Assembly: GCA_027483945.1 (NCBI GenBank)
Contig: JAIXTM010000004.1
Span: 1 to 33,912 of the forward strand
Length of the DNA stretch: 33,912 bases
Origin: Hyphomicrobiales bacterium
GTDB taxonomy: Bacteria; Pseudomonadota; Alphaproteobacteria; Rhizobiales; Beijerinckiaceae
Direction of reading: 5' to 3'
The stretch's first letter is position 1, and each line of letters opens with the position of its first letter. A program made the translations under genes and the position numbers. Below the pieces are notes generated by a model. The model made no database searches and was not told the DNA's origin. It saw only the letters and a list, made by a program, of their open reading frames with translations. Positions 18,143 through 25,218 of the stretch are shown in pieces.

Positions 18143-18166
18143 GGTTCCCAAGACAACAGGGGAACC
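18143..18166 (+). promoter_or_regulatory. Inverted repeat covering the ribosome binding site of the TAXI gene
   Basis: GGTTCCC (18143-18149) and GGGAACC (18160-18166) form a perfect 7-bp stem with a 10-base loop. The Shine-Dalgarno-like AGGGGA (18158-18163) overlaps the right arm and lies 9 bases before ATG 18173. In RNA the structure would hide the ribosome binding site. In DNA it could be a dimeric operator. Confidence 0.4.
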
Positions 18167-18172
18167 TTTCTC

Positions 18173-19153
18173 ATGACCACGATGATCGACCGGCGCAGCC
18201 TCATGCTCGCCGCCCTCGGCGCGACCGCTCTTCCCGTCCTGCCGCGCGGCGCCGCCGCCCAGGCCCGCGCCAGCCTCGCCCTCGTCGCCGCCGGCCCCGG
18301 CAGCGCCTTCCTCGGCTACGGCCAGGCCATGGCCAAGATCATCGCTGCGGGCGCCCCCATCGACATCGAGGTCCGGGAGACCAAGGGCTCCAACGAGAAC
18401 GCCGAGCTCGTCAGCGCCGGCACCGTGCCGCTCGCCCTGCTGAACATGGGCCCCGGCTTCGACGCCTGGAACGGCAAGGGTCCCTTCGCGGGCAAGGAAT
18501 TGCGCGGCATGCGCGCGGTCGCGCCGATGTACGAGACGCCGTTCCACACGCTCACCCTGAAGAAGAGCGGCATCGCCAACCTGCGCCAGCTTGCCGGCAA
18601 GAAGGTCGGCGTCGGACCGGCCAGGGGTCCGGGCGAGGTGTTCTTCGACGGCATCGCCGCGGCGCTGGGCATCCAGGTCACCAAGGTCACGGGCAATCCG
18701 GACGCCCTCGGCAAGCAGGTGGAGACCGGCGAGATCGACGCGTTCTGGTACGGATCCGGCTTGCCGAGCCCGCCCTTTGCGGTCACCGCCAACGCGGCGG
18801 ACGCGGTGGTGATCGGCTTCCAGCCGGACGAGGCCGAGGCCTTCCGCAAGACCTTCGCCTATTTCGCGCCCTACACGATTCCCGCCGGCACCTATAAGGG
18901 CCAGACGGCGCCGATCCAGTCGCTTGCGGTCTGGAACTTCATCGTCGCGCACAAGGACGTGCCCGCCGACCAGGTCCATGCGCTCACCGCCGCCTTGCTG
19001 AAGGACCCGGCCGCGACAAAGGCCGCCTATCCGGCCGCCGCGGCGACGGTGAAGGAGAATGTGGGGGCCAACACCTTCATGCCGTTCCATCCCGGCGCCG
19101 CGCGCTATTACCGCGAGGCCGGCGTCACCATCTCCCCGGCGCTGCTGCCGTAG
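18173..19153 (+). CDS. TAXI family TRAP-type solute-binding protein
   Basis: 326-aa exported periplasmic binding protein. The N-terminus MTTMIDRRSLMLAALGATA continues to an AAAQA cleavage region and looks like a twin-arginine (Tat) signal (RRSLM). The mature part begins with the TAXI pattern (LVAAGPGSAFLGYGQAMAKII) and includes ETKGSNENAELVSAGTVPLAL and the LAGKKVGVGPARGPGEVFFDGI lobe. TAXI proteins usually deliver ligand to a fused 4TM-12TM TRAP permease, but no such gene is adjacent. Ligand unknown. ATG 18173 is preferred over 18134 because the ribosome binding site and signal peptide fit. The downstream hydrolase is on the opposite strand, so the gene appears to be monocistronic. Confidence 0.88.
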   Translation: MTTMIDRRSLMLAALGATALPVLPRGAAAQARASLALVAAGPGSAFLGYGQAMAKIIAAGAPIDIEVRETKGSNENAELVSAGTVPLALLNMGPGFDAWNGKGPFAGKELRGMRAVAPMYETPFHTLTLKKSGIANLRQLAGKKVGVGPARGPGEVFFDGIAAALGIQVTKVTGNPDALGKQVETGEIDAFWYGSGLPSPPFAVTANAADAVVIGFQPDEAEAFRKTFAYFAPYTIPAGTYKGQTAPIQSLAVWNFIVAHKDVPADQVHALTAALLKDPAATKAAYPAAAATVKENVGANTFMPFHPGAARYYREAGVTISPALLP

Positions 19154-19190
19154 TCAGCAGCGTCCGAAACGCGGAAATCCTGGCGCGGCG

Positions 19191-20033
19191 CTAGCGCGCC
19201 AGGAAGCCGGGAACGCGGCGGATCGCATCCTCCCGCGCCTTACGGTCCGTTCCCGTTCTCGCCGTCCCCGTTCCGGACCCGGTGAAAGCCAGTCCGGAGC
19301 GGGTGCGCGGCGTGAGCGAGGGATGGTCGAAATCGTGGAACGCGCCCTCATAGGTCACGAAAGTGAGCGCCGCGCCCTTGCCGGAGGCCCGCGCCGCCTC
19401 CGCCTGCCGCGCCAGAACCCGGCACGGCTCCGCCGGCGTCCAGTCGTCCGCCTCTCCGATCAGGAGCAGCATCGGTTTGCGCGTCGCATAATCGCCCCGC
19501 CGCGCCGGCACCCGACAGCCGGGGTAGAAGGCGACCGCGCGGGCGAAATCCACGCCCGCCGGCGCCGCCTTGCGCAGGGCGTAGAGCACCGTGCCGCCGC
19601 CGTTCGACCAGCCGAGGAGCGAGATCGCCTGCCGCTTCACGTCCCCGCGTGCCGCGAGCCACGCCAGGGCCGCCTCCGCGTCCCTGACCCGCTCCCGGGA
19701 CGGGCGCACCGCGCGTTCCTTCACCGTGCATTGCGGCGGGAGGCCGCGCGAGGCGAAGCTGTCCGGCATCAGGACGAGGAAGCCCTCCGCGGCGAGCCGG
19801 GCGCCCCAGTCCGCGTGGCGGGCGCTGGGCCGGCCCGACCTGTTGTCGAGCCCGCCGCAGCCATGGAGCGCGATGACCGCCGGATGGGGCCCGGCCCCGG
19901 CCGGGCGCCACAGAGCGGCCTGAAGAGTCACACCGTCGGGTCCAGGCAGGGTGACGCGCTCCTGCGCCGCGAGCGGTGCGGCCAGAAGCGTCAGCGCGAG
20001 GGCGGCGATCGCCGCGACGGACGGATGATGCAT
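19191..20033 (-). CDS. Exported dienelactone hydrolase family protein
   Basis: 280-aa alpha/beta hydrolase with a signal peptide (MHHPSVAAIAALALTLLAAPLAAQ, cleavage after LAAQ or nearby). HGCGGLD forms the oxyanion loop. The nucleophile elbow is GWSNGGG, with Ser where classical dienelactone hydrolase has Cys. IGEADDWTP supplies the acid, and FHDFDHP the catalytic His. This Ser/Asp/His subgroup acts on esters; the substrate is unknown. The start is ATG 20033; an in-frame extension to 20351 runs antisense through DUF2093 and lacks a signal peptide, so it is rejected. It converges with the TAXI gene (37-base gap), and the C-terminal 35 residues are Thr/Arg-rich and not obviously part of the fold. 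Confidence 0.85.
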   Translation of the reverse strand: MHHPSVAAIAALALTLLAAPLAAQERVTLPGPDGVTLQAALWRPAGAGPHPAVIALHGCGGLDNRSGRPSARHADWGARLAAEGFLVLMPDSFASRGLPPQCTVKERAVRPSRERVRDAEAALAWLAARGDVKRQAISLLGWSNGGGTVLYALRKAAPAGVDFARAVAFYPGCRVPARRGDYATRKPMLLLIGEADDWTPAEPCRVLARQAEAARASGKGAALTFVTYEGAFHDFDHPSLTPRTRSGLAFTGSGTGTARTGTDRKAREDAIRRVPGFLAR

Positions 20034-20126
20034 GGCTTGCCTGCAGCTTGCGCGTTTGCGGCGCGGGGCCCGATCGCTTATTCCTCGCGGCAGGATGCCG
20101 CCTTCGCGCAACGGATGCCAGCCTCG

Positions 20127-20345
20127 ATGATGAACCGTCTCGACCGTTTTCCGCCCGCCGGCGAGGCGACCGTCGAATTCCTCGACGGCGACCTGCGCAT
20201 CGTCCGCCAGGGCACCTTCGTGCGCTGCGCCGTGACCGGCCAGCCGATCCCGCTGGACGAGCTGCGCTACTGGAGCGTCGACCTGCAGGAGGCCTATGCC
20301 ACGCCGGAGGCCTCGCTCGTCCGGATCAAGGCTTCGCGCGGCTGA
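20127..20345 (+). CDS. DUF2093 domain-containing protein
   Basis: 72-aa small protein matching the DUF2093 pattern known to me from Rhizobiales: a short N-terminus, FLDGDLRIVRQGTFVRCAVTG, PIPLDELRYWSVDLQEAYA. The single Cys in VRCAVTG and the RYWSVD-QEAY block are the hallmarks. There is no signal peptide or membrane segment, so it is probably cytoplasmic; function unknown. The start is at one of two adjacent ATGs (20127, 20130); ATG 20115 is also in frame. The last 20 bases overlap the 3' end of lpxK on the other strand, an arrangement of two convergent genes sharing coding DNA. Confidence 0.85.
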   Translation: MMNRLDRFPPAGEATVEFLDGDLRIVRQGTFVRCAVTGQPIPLDELRYWSVDLQEAYATPEASLVRIKASRG

Positions 20346-21345
20346 CGGCATAGCGGACCTTCACCTGCGCCAGCAGCGCGTCGAGCGCCGCTTCGTCGGC
20401 GAAGGCCAGCGTCACCGGCAGCACGACCAGCCGCTCGCCCGCCTCCCGCCGGAACCAGGCCGGCAGGCGCACCGCGTCCTTCTCCGTCGTCGCCAGAATC
20501 AATCCGGCCGCCTCCGCCTCGCGCAGGAGGTTCCTCAGTTCCCCGTCCGCATAGGGATGATGATCGGGGAATGCGCGGCTCGTAGCGACGCGCGCGCCGA
20601 TCGTACCAAGCGTCGCGAGGAACTTCTCCGGGCGGCCGATCCCCGCAAAGGCGAGGACGTCCCGCCCCGCCAGGGCCTGCGCGACGCCGGCCTCCGGTTC
20701 GAGCCGCGCGCGCAGGATGGGGATCCTCGCCTCGCCGGCCTCCCGCGCCACCGCCTCGCCCGGCGCGCCCTCGCCCACCAGGACCAGCGCGTGGACATGC
20801 GGCCACTGGGCCGCCAGCGGCGCACGCAAAGGTCCTGCCGGGATGCAGCGGCCGTTGCCGATGCCGGACGCGCCGTCCACCACGGCGAAGGCGAGGTCCT
20901 TGGCGATGGCCGGGTTCTGCAGGCCGTCATCCATGATGATGGCCGAAGCGTCGGCCAGGGCGGCGAAACCGGCTCCCGCGCGCCGGTCCCGCGCCACCAC
21001 CACCGGCGCGTGGCGCGTCAGCAGCAGCGGCTCGTCGCCCACGGACGCCGCATCGTGACGGTTCGCATCAACGAGGACCGGCCCGGCCTCCCGGCCGCCA
21101 TAGCCGCGCGAAAGGACGACGGGCGTGCCGCCTGCCGCCTTCAGCCGCTCCGCGAGGGCCGCAACCAGGGGCGTCTTGCCGGCCCCCCCGGCGACCAGAT
21201 TCCCGGCGCAGATGACCGGCAGGGGCGCCCGCGCGCCCTCCCGCGCCATGCGGCTGGCAGTCGTCGCGCCGTAGGCGGCGCCGAGCGGCGCGAGGAGGGC
21301 GGACGCCCAGCCCCGCTCGCGCCACCAGAAATCCGGCGCCCTCAA
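20326..21345 (-). CDS. lpxK: Tetraacyldisaccharide 4'-kinase
   Basis: 339-aa inner-membrane-associated kinase that phosphorylates the 4' position of the tetraacyldisaccharide lipid A precursor. The N-terminus MRAPDFWWRERGWASALLAPLGAAYG is the membrane-associating helix. The P-loop is GNLVAGGAGKTP (LpxK version of Walker A), followed by SRGYGG and VGDEPLLL. DDGLQNP supplies the conserved catalytic Asp pair. The C-terminal TTEKDAVRLP is also conserved. Its ATG overlaps the waaA stop by four bases, so translation is coupled. It ends 20 bases inside the DUF2093 gene on the opposite strand. Confidence 0.96.
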   Translation of the reverse strand: MRAPDFWWRERGWASALLAPLGAAYGATTASRMAREGARAPLPVICAGNLVAGGAGKTPLVAALAERLKAAGGTPVVLSRGYGGREAGPVLVDANRHDAASVGDEPLLLTRHAPVVVARDRRAGAGFAALADASAIIMDDGLQNPAIAKDLAFAVVDGASGIGNGRCIPAGPLRAPLAAQWPHVHALVLVGEGAPGEAVAREAGEARIPILRARLEPEAGVAQALAGRDVLAFAGIGRPEKFLATLGTIGARVATSRAFPDHHPYADGELRNLLREAEAAGLILATTEKDAVRLPAWFRREAGERLVVLPVTLAFADEAALDALLAQVKVRYAVSRAKP

Positions 21346-22646
21346 CGGCCCTGGCCCAGCTGATAGGCGAGGATATAGGGCTCCACCGCCTGCATCGTCC
21401 GCTGAACCGCGCCGCCCAGCGCCTCCACGATCTCGGAGGCCGCCCGCGCCGCGCCGCGCATCCGCGCCGGATCGCGCAGCAGGCTGGAGACGGCCGCGGC
21501 CAGCGTCTCCGCGTCCGAGACGACGAGCGTCCCGCCGGCGCGGTCCAGGGCGGCATAGGTGTCGGCCGCATTGTCGACATACGGCCCGCGCACCAGCGCG
21601 GCGCCGAGCTTGGCCGCCTCGACGGGGGAATGACCGCCGCGCGGTACCAGCGTCGCGCCCATCAAGGCCACCGGCGCCAGGCGGTAGAACAGGCCGGGTT
21701 CGCCCAGCGTGTCGGCGACATAGATCGAGGTGTCCCGGTCTGGTACCTCGCCGGCGGACCGGCGCGCCGCCTTCAGGCCGGTGACGGCAGCCAGTTCAGC
21801 GATGCGTTCCCCGCGCTCGGGATGGCGCGGCATGATGATGGTGAGGAGGCCCGGCAGGCGTTCCTTCATCAGGTCGTGGGCGTCGAGCACGATCTCGTCC
21901 TCGCCGGGATGGGTCAAAGCTGCCATCCAGACCGGGCGCCCGGCCACCATGCCCGACAGCGAGGCCAGCATCGCCATGTCGGCGGGCGGGGCCGGCACGT
22001 CGAGCTTCAGATTGCCGACGACCGAGACGCGCGGCGCGCCGAGGTCGCCGAGGCGATGGCCATCGAGCCCGGTCTGCGCCAGGCACAGGTCGAACCGCGA
22101 GAGCAGGGCGCGCGAGGCCTCCGGCAGGCGCCGCCAGCGCCGGTGCGAGCGTTCGGACATGCGCCCGTTGACCAGGATCAGCGGCGTGCCGCGCCGGCTC
22201 GTCTCGGCGATCATGTTCGGCCAGAGCTCGGACTCCACCACCAGCGTGATGTCCGGCTGCCAATGGTCGATGAACCGGCGCATGTAGCGCGGCACGTCGA
22301 GCGGCACGTATTGGTGGATCGCGCCGGGCGGCAGGCGGCGTTTGAGGATCTGCGCCGAGGCGACGGTTCCGGACGTGACCACGACCGCGATGCCCCGCGC
22401 CACCAGCCGCTCCACGATCGGCATGATCGAGATCGTCTCGCCGACGCTCGCCCCGTGGATCCAGGCGAGCATGCCGGGCGGCCGGGGCACGACCGAGAAG
22501 CCGCGCCTTTCGTCGATGCGGAACGGGTCTTCCTTGCCGCGCCGGGCGCGGGTCAGGAGGATCAGGGCGGCGGCCGGCTCCAGGACGGCCGTGATGCCGC
22601 GATAGAGGCTCAGGGGCCAGCTCGGCGGGGCGGCCGGGCGCACCAT
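21342..22646 (-). CDS. waaA: 3-deoxy-D-manno-octulosonic acid (Kdo) transferase
   Basis: 434-aa GT-B glycosyltransferase that adds Kdo to lipid IVA at the cytoplasmic face of the inner membrane. Family features: YRGITAVLEPAAALILLTRARRGKED near the N-terminus, WIHGASVGE with the catalytic Glu, VVTSGTVASAQILKRRLP, QYVPLDVPRYMRRFIDHWQPD and ESELWPNMI, and the C-terminal GGHSPVEAAKLGAALVRGPYVDN donor-binding block. The start is ATG 22646 (MVRPAAPPSW). It lies one base after the stop of the DUF374 acyltransferase gene and overlaps lpxK. This lipid A/Kdo operon order is common in Rhizobiales. Confidence 0.96.
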   Translation of the reverse strand: MVRPAAPPSWPLSLYRGITAVLEPAAALILLTRARRGKEDPFRIDERRGFSVVPRPPGMLAWIHGASVGETISIMPIVERLVARGIAVVVTSGTVASAQILKRRLPPGAIHQYVPLDVPRYMRRFIDHWQPDITLVVESELWPNMIAETSRRGTPLILVNGRMSERSHRRWRRLPEASRALLSRFDLCLAQTGLDGHRLGDLGAPRVSVVGNLKLDVPAPPADMAMLASLSGMVAGRPVWMAALTHPGEDEIVLDAHDLMKERLPGLLTIIMPRHPERGERIAELAAVTGLKAARRSAGEVPDRDTSIYVADTLGEPGLFYRLAPVALMGATLVPRGGHSPVEAAKLGAALVRGPYVDNAADTYAALDRAGGTLVVSDAETLAAAVSSLLRDPARMRGAARAASEIVEALGGAVQRTMQAVEPYILAYQLGQGR

Positions 22647-22647
22647 G

Positions 22648-23385
22648 TCAGCGGCCCGCCATCGCGGCCTCGCGCGCCGCGGAGAGGCCGGCGCCGGGGT
22701 CCTTGTCATCCAGCAGCGCGTAGGCGCGGGCATGGACGGCGTCGAGCCCGATCTCCACCTGGCGCCGCGCCGCTTCCAGCGCCGCGGGATCGGCGTCCGG
22801 GGCGACATGGACCGGGTCCCCGATCACCATGGCGCCGCGGCCGAAGGGAAGGCCGATGCTCGCCCGGTCCCAGGACTTGAAGTCGATCCGCCGGCTCGTC
22901 GCCACGGCGGCGGGCACGATCGGCCGGCCGGACATGCGCGCCAGCGTCACGATGCCCTCGCCGCAGACGCGGGCACGCTTGGGCACGTCGGCGGTGAGCA
23001 CCACCATCCGCCCGTCGTTCAGCGCGCGCAGCATGGAGCGCAGGGCCGCGCTGCCGCCCTTCTCGCGCACCTTGCGCCCCAGCGCCCCCGAGCCCCGGAT
23101 CGGCTCGATCCCCAGATGGCGCAGCGCGATGGCGTTGAATTCGCCGTCGCCATGGCGGGAGATGAGCGCCGCCGTCGGGTCCTGCGGCCGGCGCGCGAAA
23201 TGGATCATGAAATGCTGGCCATGCCACATCGCCACGATCACGGGCATGAGCGGCCCGACGCGGTCGTAGACGTCCGGCGGGTCGAGGACCAGCCGGTTGG
23301 TGCGCTCCACCAGGCGCAGATAGCGCGCCAGGAGGAAGCCGAGGCTCTCCTGGACCGCCCGCGACCGGACGATGCGCTTCAGCAT
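22648..23385 (-). CDS. DUF374 lysophospholipid-acyltransferase-family protein (LpxJ family)
   Basis: 245-aa protein of the DUF374 family, a branch of the LPLAT acyltransferases. Visible features are MWHGQHFMIHFA (the family's WHG motif), ISRHGDGEFNAIALRHLGIEPIRGSG, LTADVPKRARVCGEGIVTLARMSGRPIVP and the C-terminal helix pair. DUF374 includes LpxJ, an epsilonproteobacterial lipid A secondary acyltransferase, so a role in adding a late acyl chain is plausible. The context supports this: one base separates it from waaA, with lpxK next. ATG 23385 (MLKRIVRSRAVQE) was chosen because the upstream frame overlaps the DUF4170 gene. I do not assign the acyl donor or position, and phospholipid acylation remains possible. 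Confidence 0.85.
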   Translation of the reverse strand: MLKRIVRSRAVQESLGFLLARYLRLVERTNRLVLDPPDVYDRVGPLMPVIVAMWHGQHFMIHFARRPQDPTAALISRHGDGEFNAIALRHLGIEPIRGSGALGRKVREKGGSAALRSMLRALNDGRMVVLTADVPKRARVCGEGIVTLARMSGRPIVPAAVATSRRIDFKSWDRASIGLPFGRGAMVIGDPVHVAPDADPAALEAARRQVEIGLDAVHARAYALLDDKDPGAGLSAAREAAMAGR

Positions 23386-23401
23386 CACGCCTCGCGCCGC
23401 A

Positions 23402-23635
23402 TCAGTTCGACGGATCCAGCAGGCGGTGGAGATGCACCACGAAATAGCGGGTCTGGGCGCTGTCCACGGTGGCCTGCGCCTTCGCCTTCCAGGCGGCATG
23501 GGCGGTGGCGTAGTCCGGGAAGATGCCGACGATGTCGATCTTCGACAGATCGCGGAACTCGTTGCTGTCGAGGCTGGTGAGCTCGCCGCCGAAGACGAGG
23601 TGGAGAAGCTGCGGTTTGCCGGTTTGCGTCGTCAT
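23402..23635 (-). CDS. DUF4170 domain-containing protein
   Basis: 77-aa protein matching the DUF4170 pattern: LLHLVFGGELTSLDSNEFRDLSKIDIVGIFPDYATAHAAWKAKAQATVDSA in overview, ending YFVVHLHRLLDP. No signal peptide and no membrane segment. Function unknown; it is found in alphaproteobacteria and often next to the DUF374 acyltransferase and inositol-monophosphatase-family gene, as here. The size and fold pattern (beta, helix, beta) suggest a small cytoplasmic accessory protein. ATG 23635 (MTTQTGKPQ) was chosen; the in-frame extension to 23692 is non-conserved in character. It lies 16 bases upstream of the acyltransferase and 53 bases after the CysQ-like gene, so it is in the same transcript. 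Confidence 0.85.
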   Translation of the reverse strand: MTTQTGKPQLLHLVFGGELTSLDSNEFRDLSKIDIVGIFPDYATAHAAWKAKAQATVDSAQTRYFVVHLHRLLDPSN

Positions 23636-23688
23636 GGCCGTTCCTGGTCCTCCTGTCGCGGCGCTGCGGGGACAGGCGCCGCCGGCTG

Positions 23689-24522
23689 TCATCCCTCGAG
23701 AGCGTCGCGGGCCGCCGCGATCAGCGGCCCGTGCAGGTTCATGCCGCTCGCCACGAGCGCGCCGTGGACCGGCATGGGGCGGTTATAGAGGGGTATCTCG
23801 CCGGCAAGGTTCGTGACCGTACCGCCCGCTTCCGTCAAGATCAGATCGGCGGCCGCGAGGTCCCAGTCACGGGCATTGCCGGAAACGAGGGCCGCCTCGA
23901 TCGCGCCTTCCCCCACCCGCACCAGCCGCAGCGCCAGCGAGGGCACGCGCGGCAGGCGCACCACGCCGTGCCCGGCGCGGGCGAGCGCGGCCACAGCTTC
24001 CGCGGGTCCGGCTGCCTTTGCGCCCCGGAGCGTGTCGCGGTCCGATACGCGGATCGGCCGCCCGTTCAGGGTCGCGCCATGCCCTTCCGCGGCCGCATAG
24101 GTCGCGCGGTGGGCCGGGGCATGGACGATGCCGGCCACGGGCCGCCCTTCCACGAGGAGCGCCACGGCGACCGACCAGTCCGGATGCCCCGACGCATAGG
24201 CCCGCGTGCCGTCGATGGGATCGACGATCCAGACCAGCGGCAGGGCGAGCCGCGCCGCGTCGTCGGCGGTCTCCTCCGAGAGCCAGCCGGCCGCGGGGCA
24301 GAGCGCGCCGAGCCGCTCGTTGAGGAACGTGTCCACGGCCACGTCCGATTCCGTCACCGGCGAGCCGCCGCCCTTGTGCCACACCCGCGCCGTCGTCGGC
24401 CCGCCGAGACGGAAGCCTGGAAGCGCGATACGCCCGGCCTCCTCGACCACGGCGACCATCGCATTCAGGATCGCCGCCGGCTCGGCGCGGATCTCTTGCG
24501 GAGTGAAGGGCGGTCTGTCCAC
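23689..24522 (-). CDS. 3'(2'),5'-bisphosphate nucleotidase / inositol-monophosphatase family protein (CysQ-like)
   Basis: Li+-sensitive, Mg2+-dependent phosphatase family. All metal ligands are visible: WLSEET (first Glu), DPIDGTRAY (the DPIDGT signature) and the C-terminal WDLAAAD. WLSEET followed by DPIDGT fits CysQ-type 3'-phosphoadenosine-phosphate phosphatases better than SuhB, so recycling of PAP from sulfate assimilation or sulfation is likely. About 277 aa from the GTG start chosen here. The start is uncertain: TTG 24594 gives 301 aa, ATG 24462 gives 257 aa, and none has a strong ribosome binding site. It is the first gene of the minus-strand cluster leading to DUF4170, the acyltransferase, waaA and lpxK. 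Its upstream gap (24523-24735) is shared with the divergent DUF6101-like gene. Confidence 0.87.
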   Translation of the reverse strand: MDRPPFTPQEIRAEPAAILNAMVAVVEEAGRIALPGFRLGGPTTARVWHKGGGSPVTESDVAVDTFLNERLGALCPAAGWLSEETADDAARLALPLVWIVDPIDGTRAYASGHPDWSVAVALLVEGRPVAGIVHAPAHRATYAAAEGHGATLNGRPIRVSDRDTLRGAKAAGPAEAVAALARAGHGVVRLPRVPSLALRLVRVGEGAIEAALVSGNARDWDLAAADLILTEAGGTVTNLAGEIPLYNRPMPVHGALVASGMNLHGPLIAAARDALEG

Positions 24523-24735
24523 GGCGCCTGCCGGCGGCTCCTCGTCGTCGTTGCGGGATCCTTCTCCCTTGGACCCCCGGCAAGATTCGATCAAGCATAT
24601 TGGCCGAAACGGCCCGAAAACCCCTGCTTAACCCTGCTTCTTAAGCCGGTTCGAGGGGGACCCGCCGCATAGACGGATCAACGCGAGGCATCCGCCACAG
24701 AGCGGCCCGCGAGGAGCGTTGAACAGGATAGACCC

Positions 24736-25218
24736 ATGGCAGGCGCCATTCCGGCGGCCAACGGGGAGGCGCGCAAAGCGTCTCCCCGGATGCCCGCCCG
24801 CGACCCGAACCGCGCGACCGTCCGCATCAGCGGAGCGGACTGTACCATCCTCTCCTCCGATCTTTTCAAGGCCAGCGCCGGGCTTGGCCTGGCCGCCGGC
24901 CCGACGGCCGATGTGATGGCCGTCGCGCTGGTGCGCCGGGACGGGCGGCCCGAGCCGCTCTTCAGCCTCGACGAGGCCAAGGCGGTCGCGCAATGGCGTT
25001 CCATCGCCCGCGATGCAGGCCTGACGCTGATGCTGGGGGAGGGAGAGGTCTACGGGCCCGTCCGTCCGCAACTCGGCCCGGTCCTTCTCGGCGAGGTGCG
25101 CATCCGTCGCCGCCACGGCCTGCTCAAGGGCCGCCGCCCGCGCTTCCTTACTCGCCGCAAGACCGGCGCCCTGCCGCTGCGGCCGGTGATCCACCAGGCC
25201 CACGAGGTCGGCGGCTGA
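24736..25218 (+). CDS. DUF6101-like conserved Rhizobiales protein
   Basis: 160-aa protein without signal peptide or membrane segments. The N-terminal 25 residues are polar and variable. A core follows with a beta-rich part (about 30-110) and a strongly basic C-terminal segment (RIRRRHGLLKGRRPRFLTRRKTG, about 127-149). The GRRPRFLTRRK tail matches my memory of the DUF6101 family of Rhizobiales, usually located beside ubiA, as here. The basic tail suggests nucleic-acid or membrane-surface binding but no function is known. It ends directly against the ubiA stop codon on the other strand (25218/25219). Confidence 0.75.
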   Translation: MAGAIPAANGEARKASPRMPARDPNRATVRISGADCTILSSDLFKASAGLGLAAGPTADVMAVALVRRDGRPEPLFSLDEAKAVAQWRSIARDAGLTLMLGEGEVYGPVRPQLGPVLLGEVRIRRRHGLLKGRRPRFLTRRKTGALPLRPVIHQAHEVGG

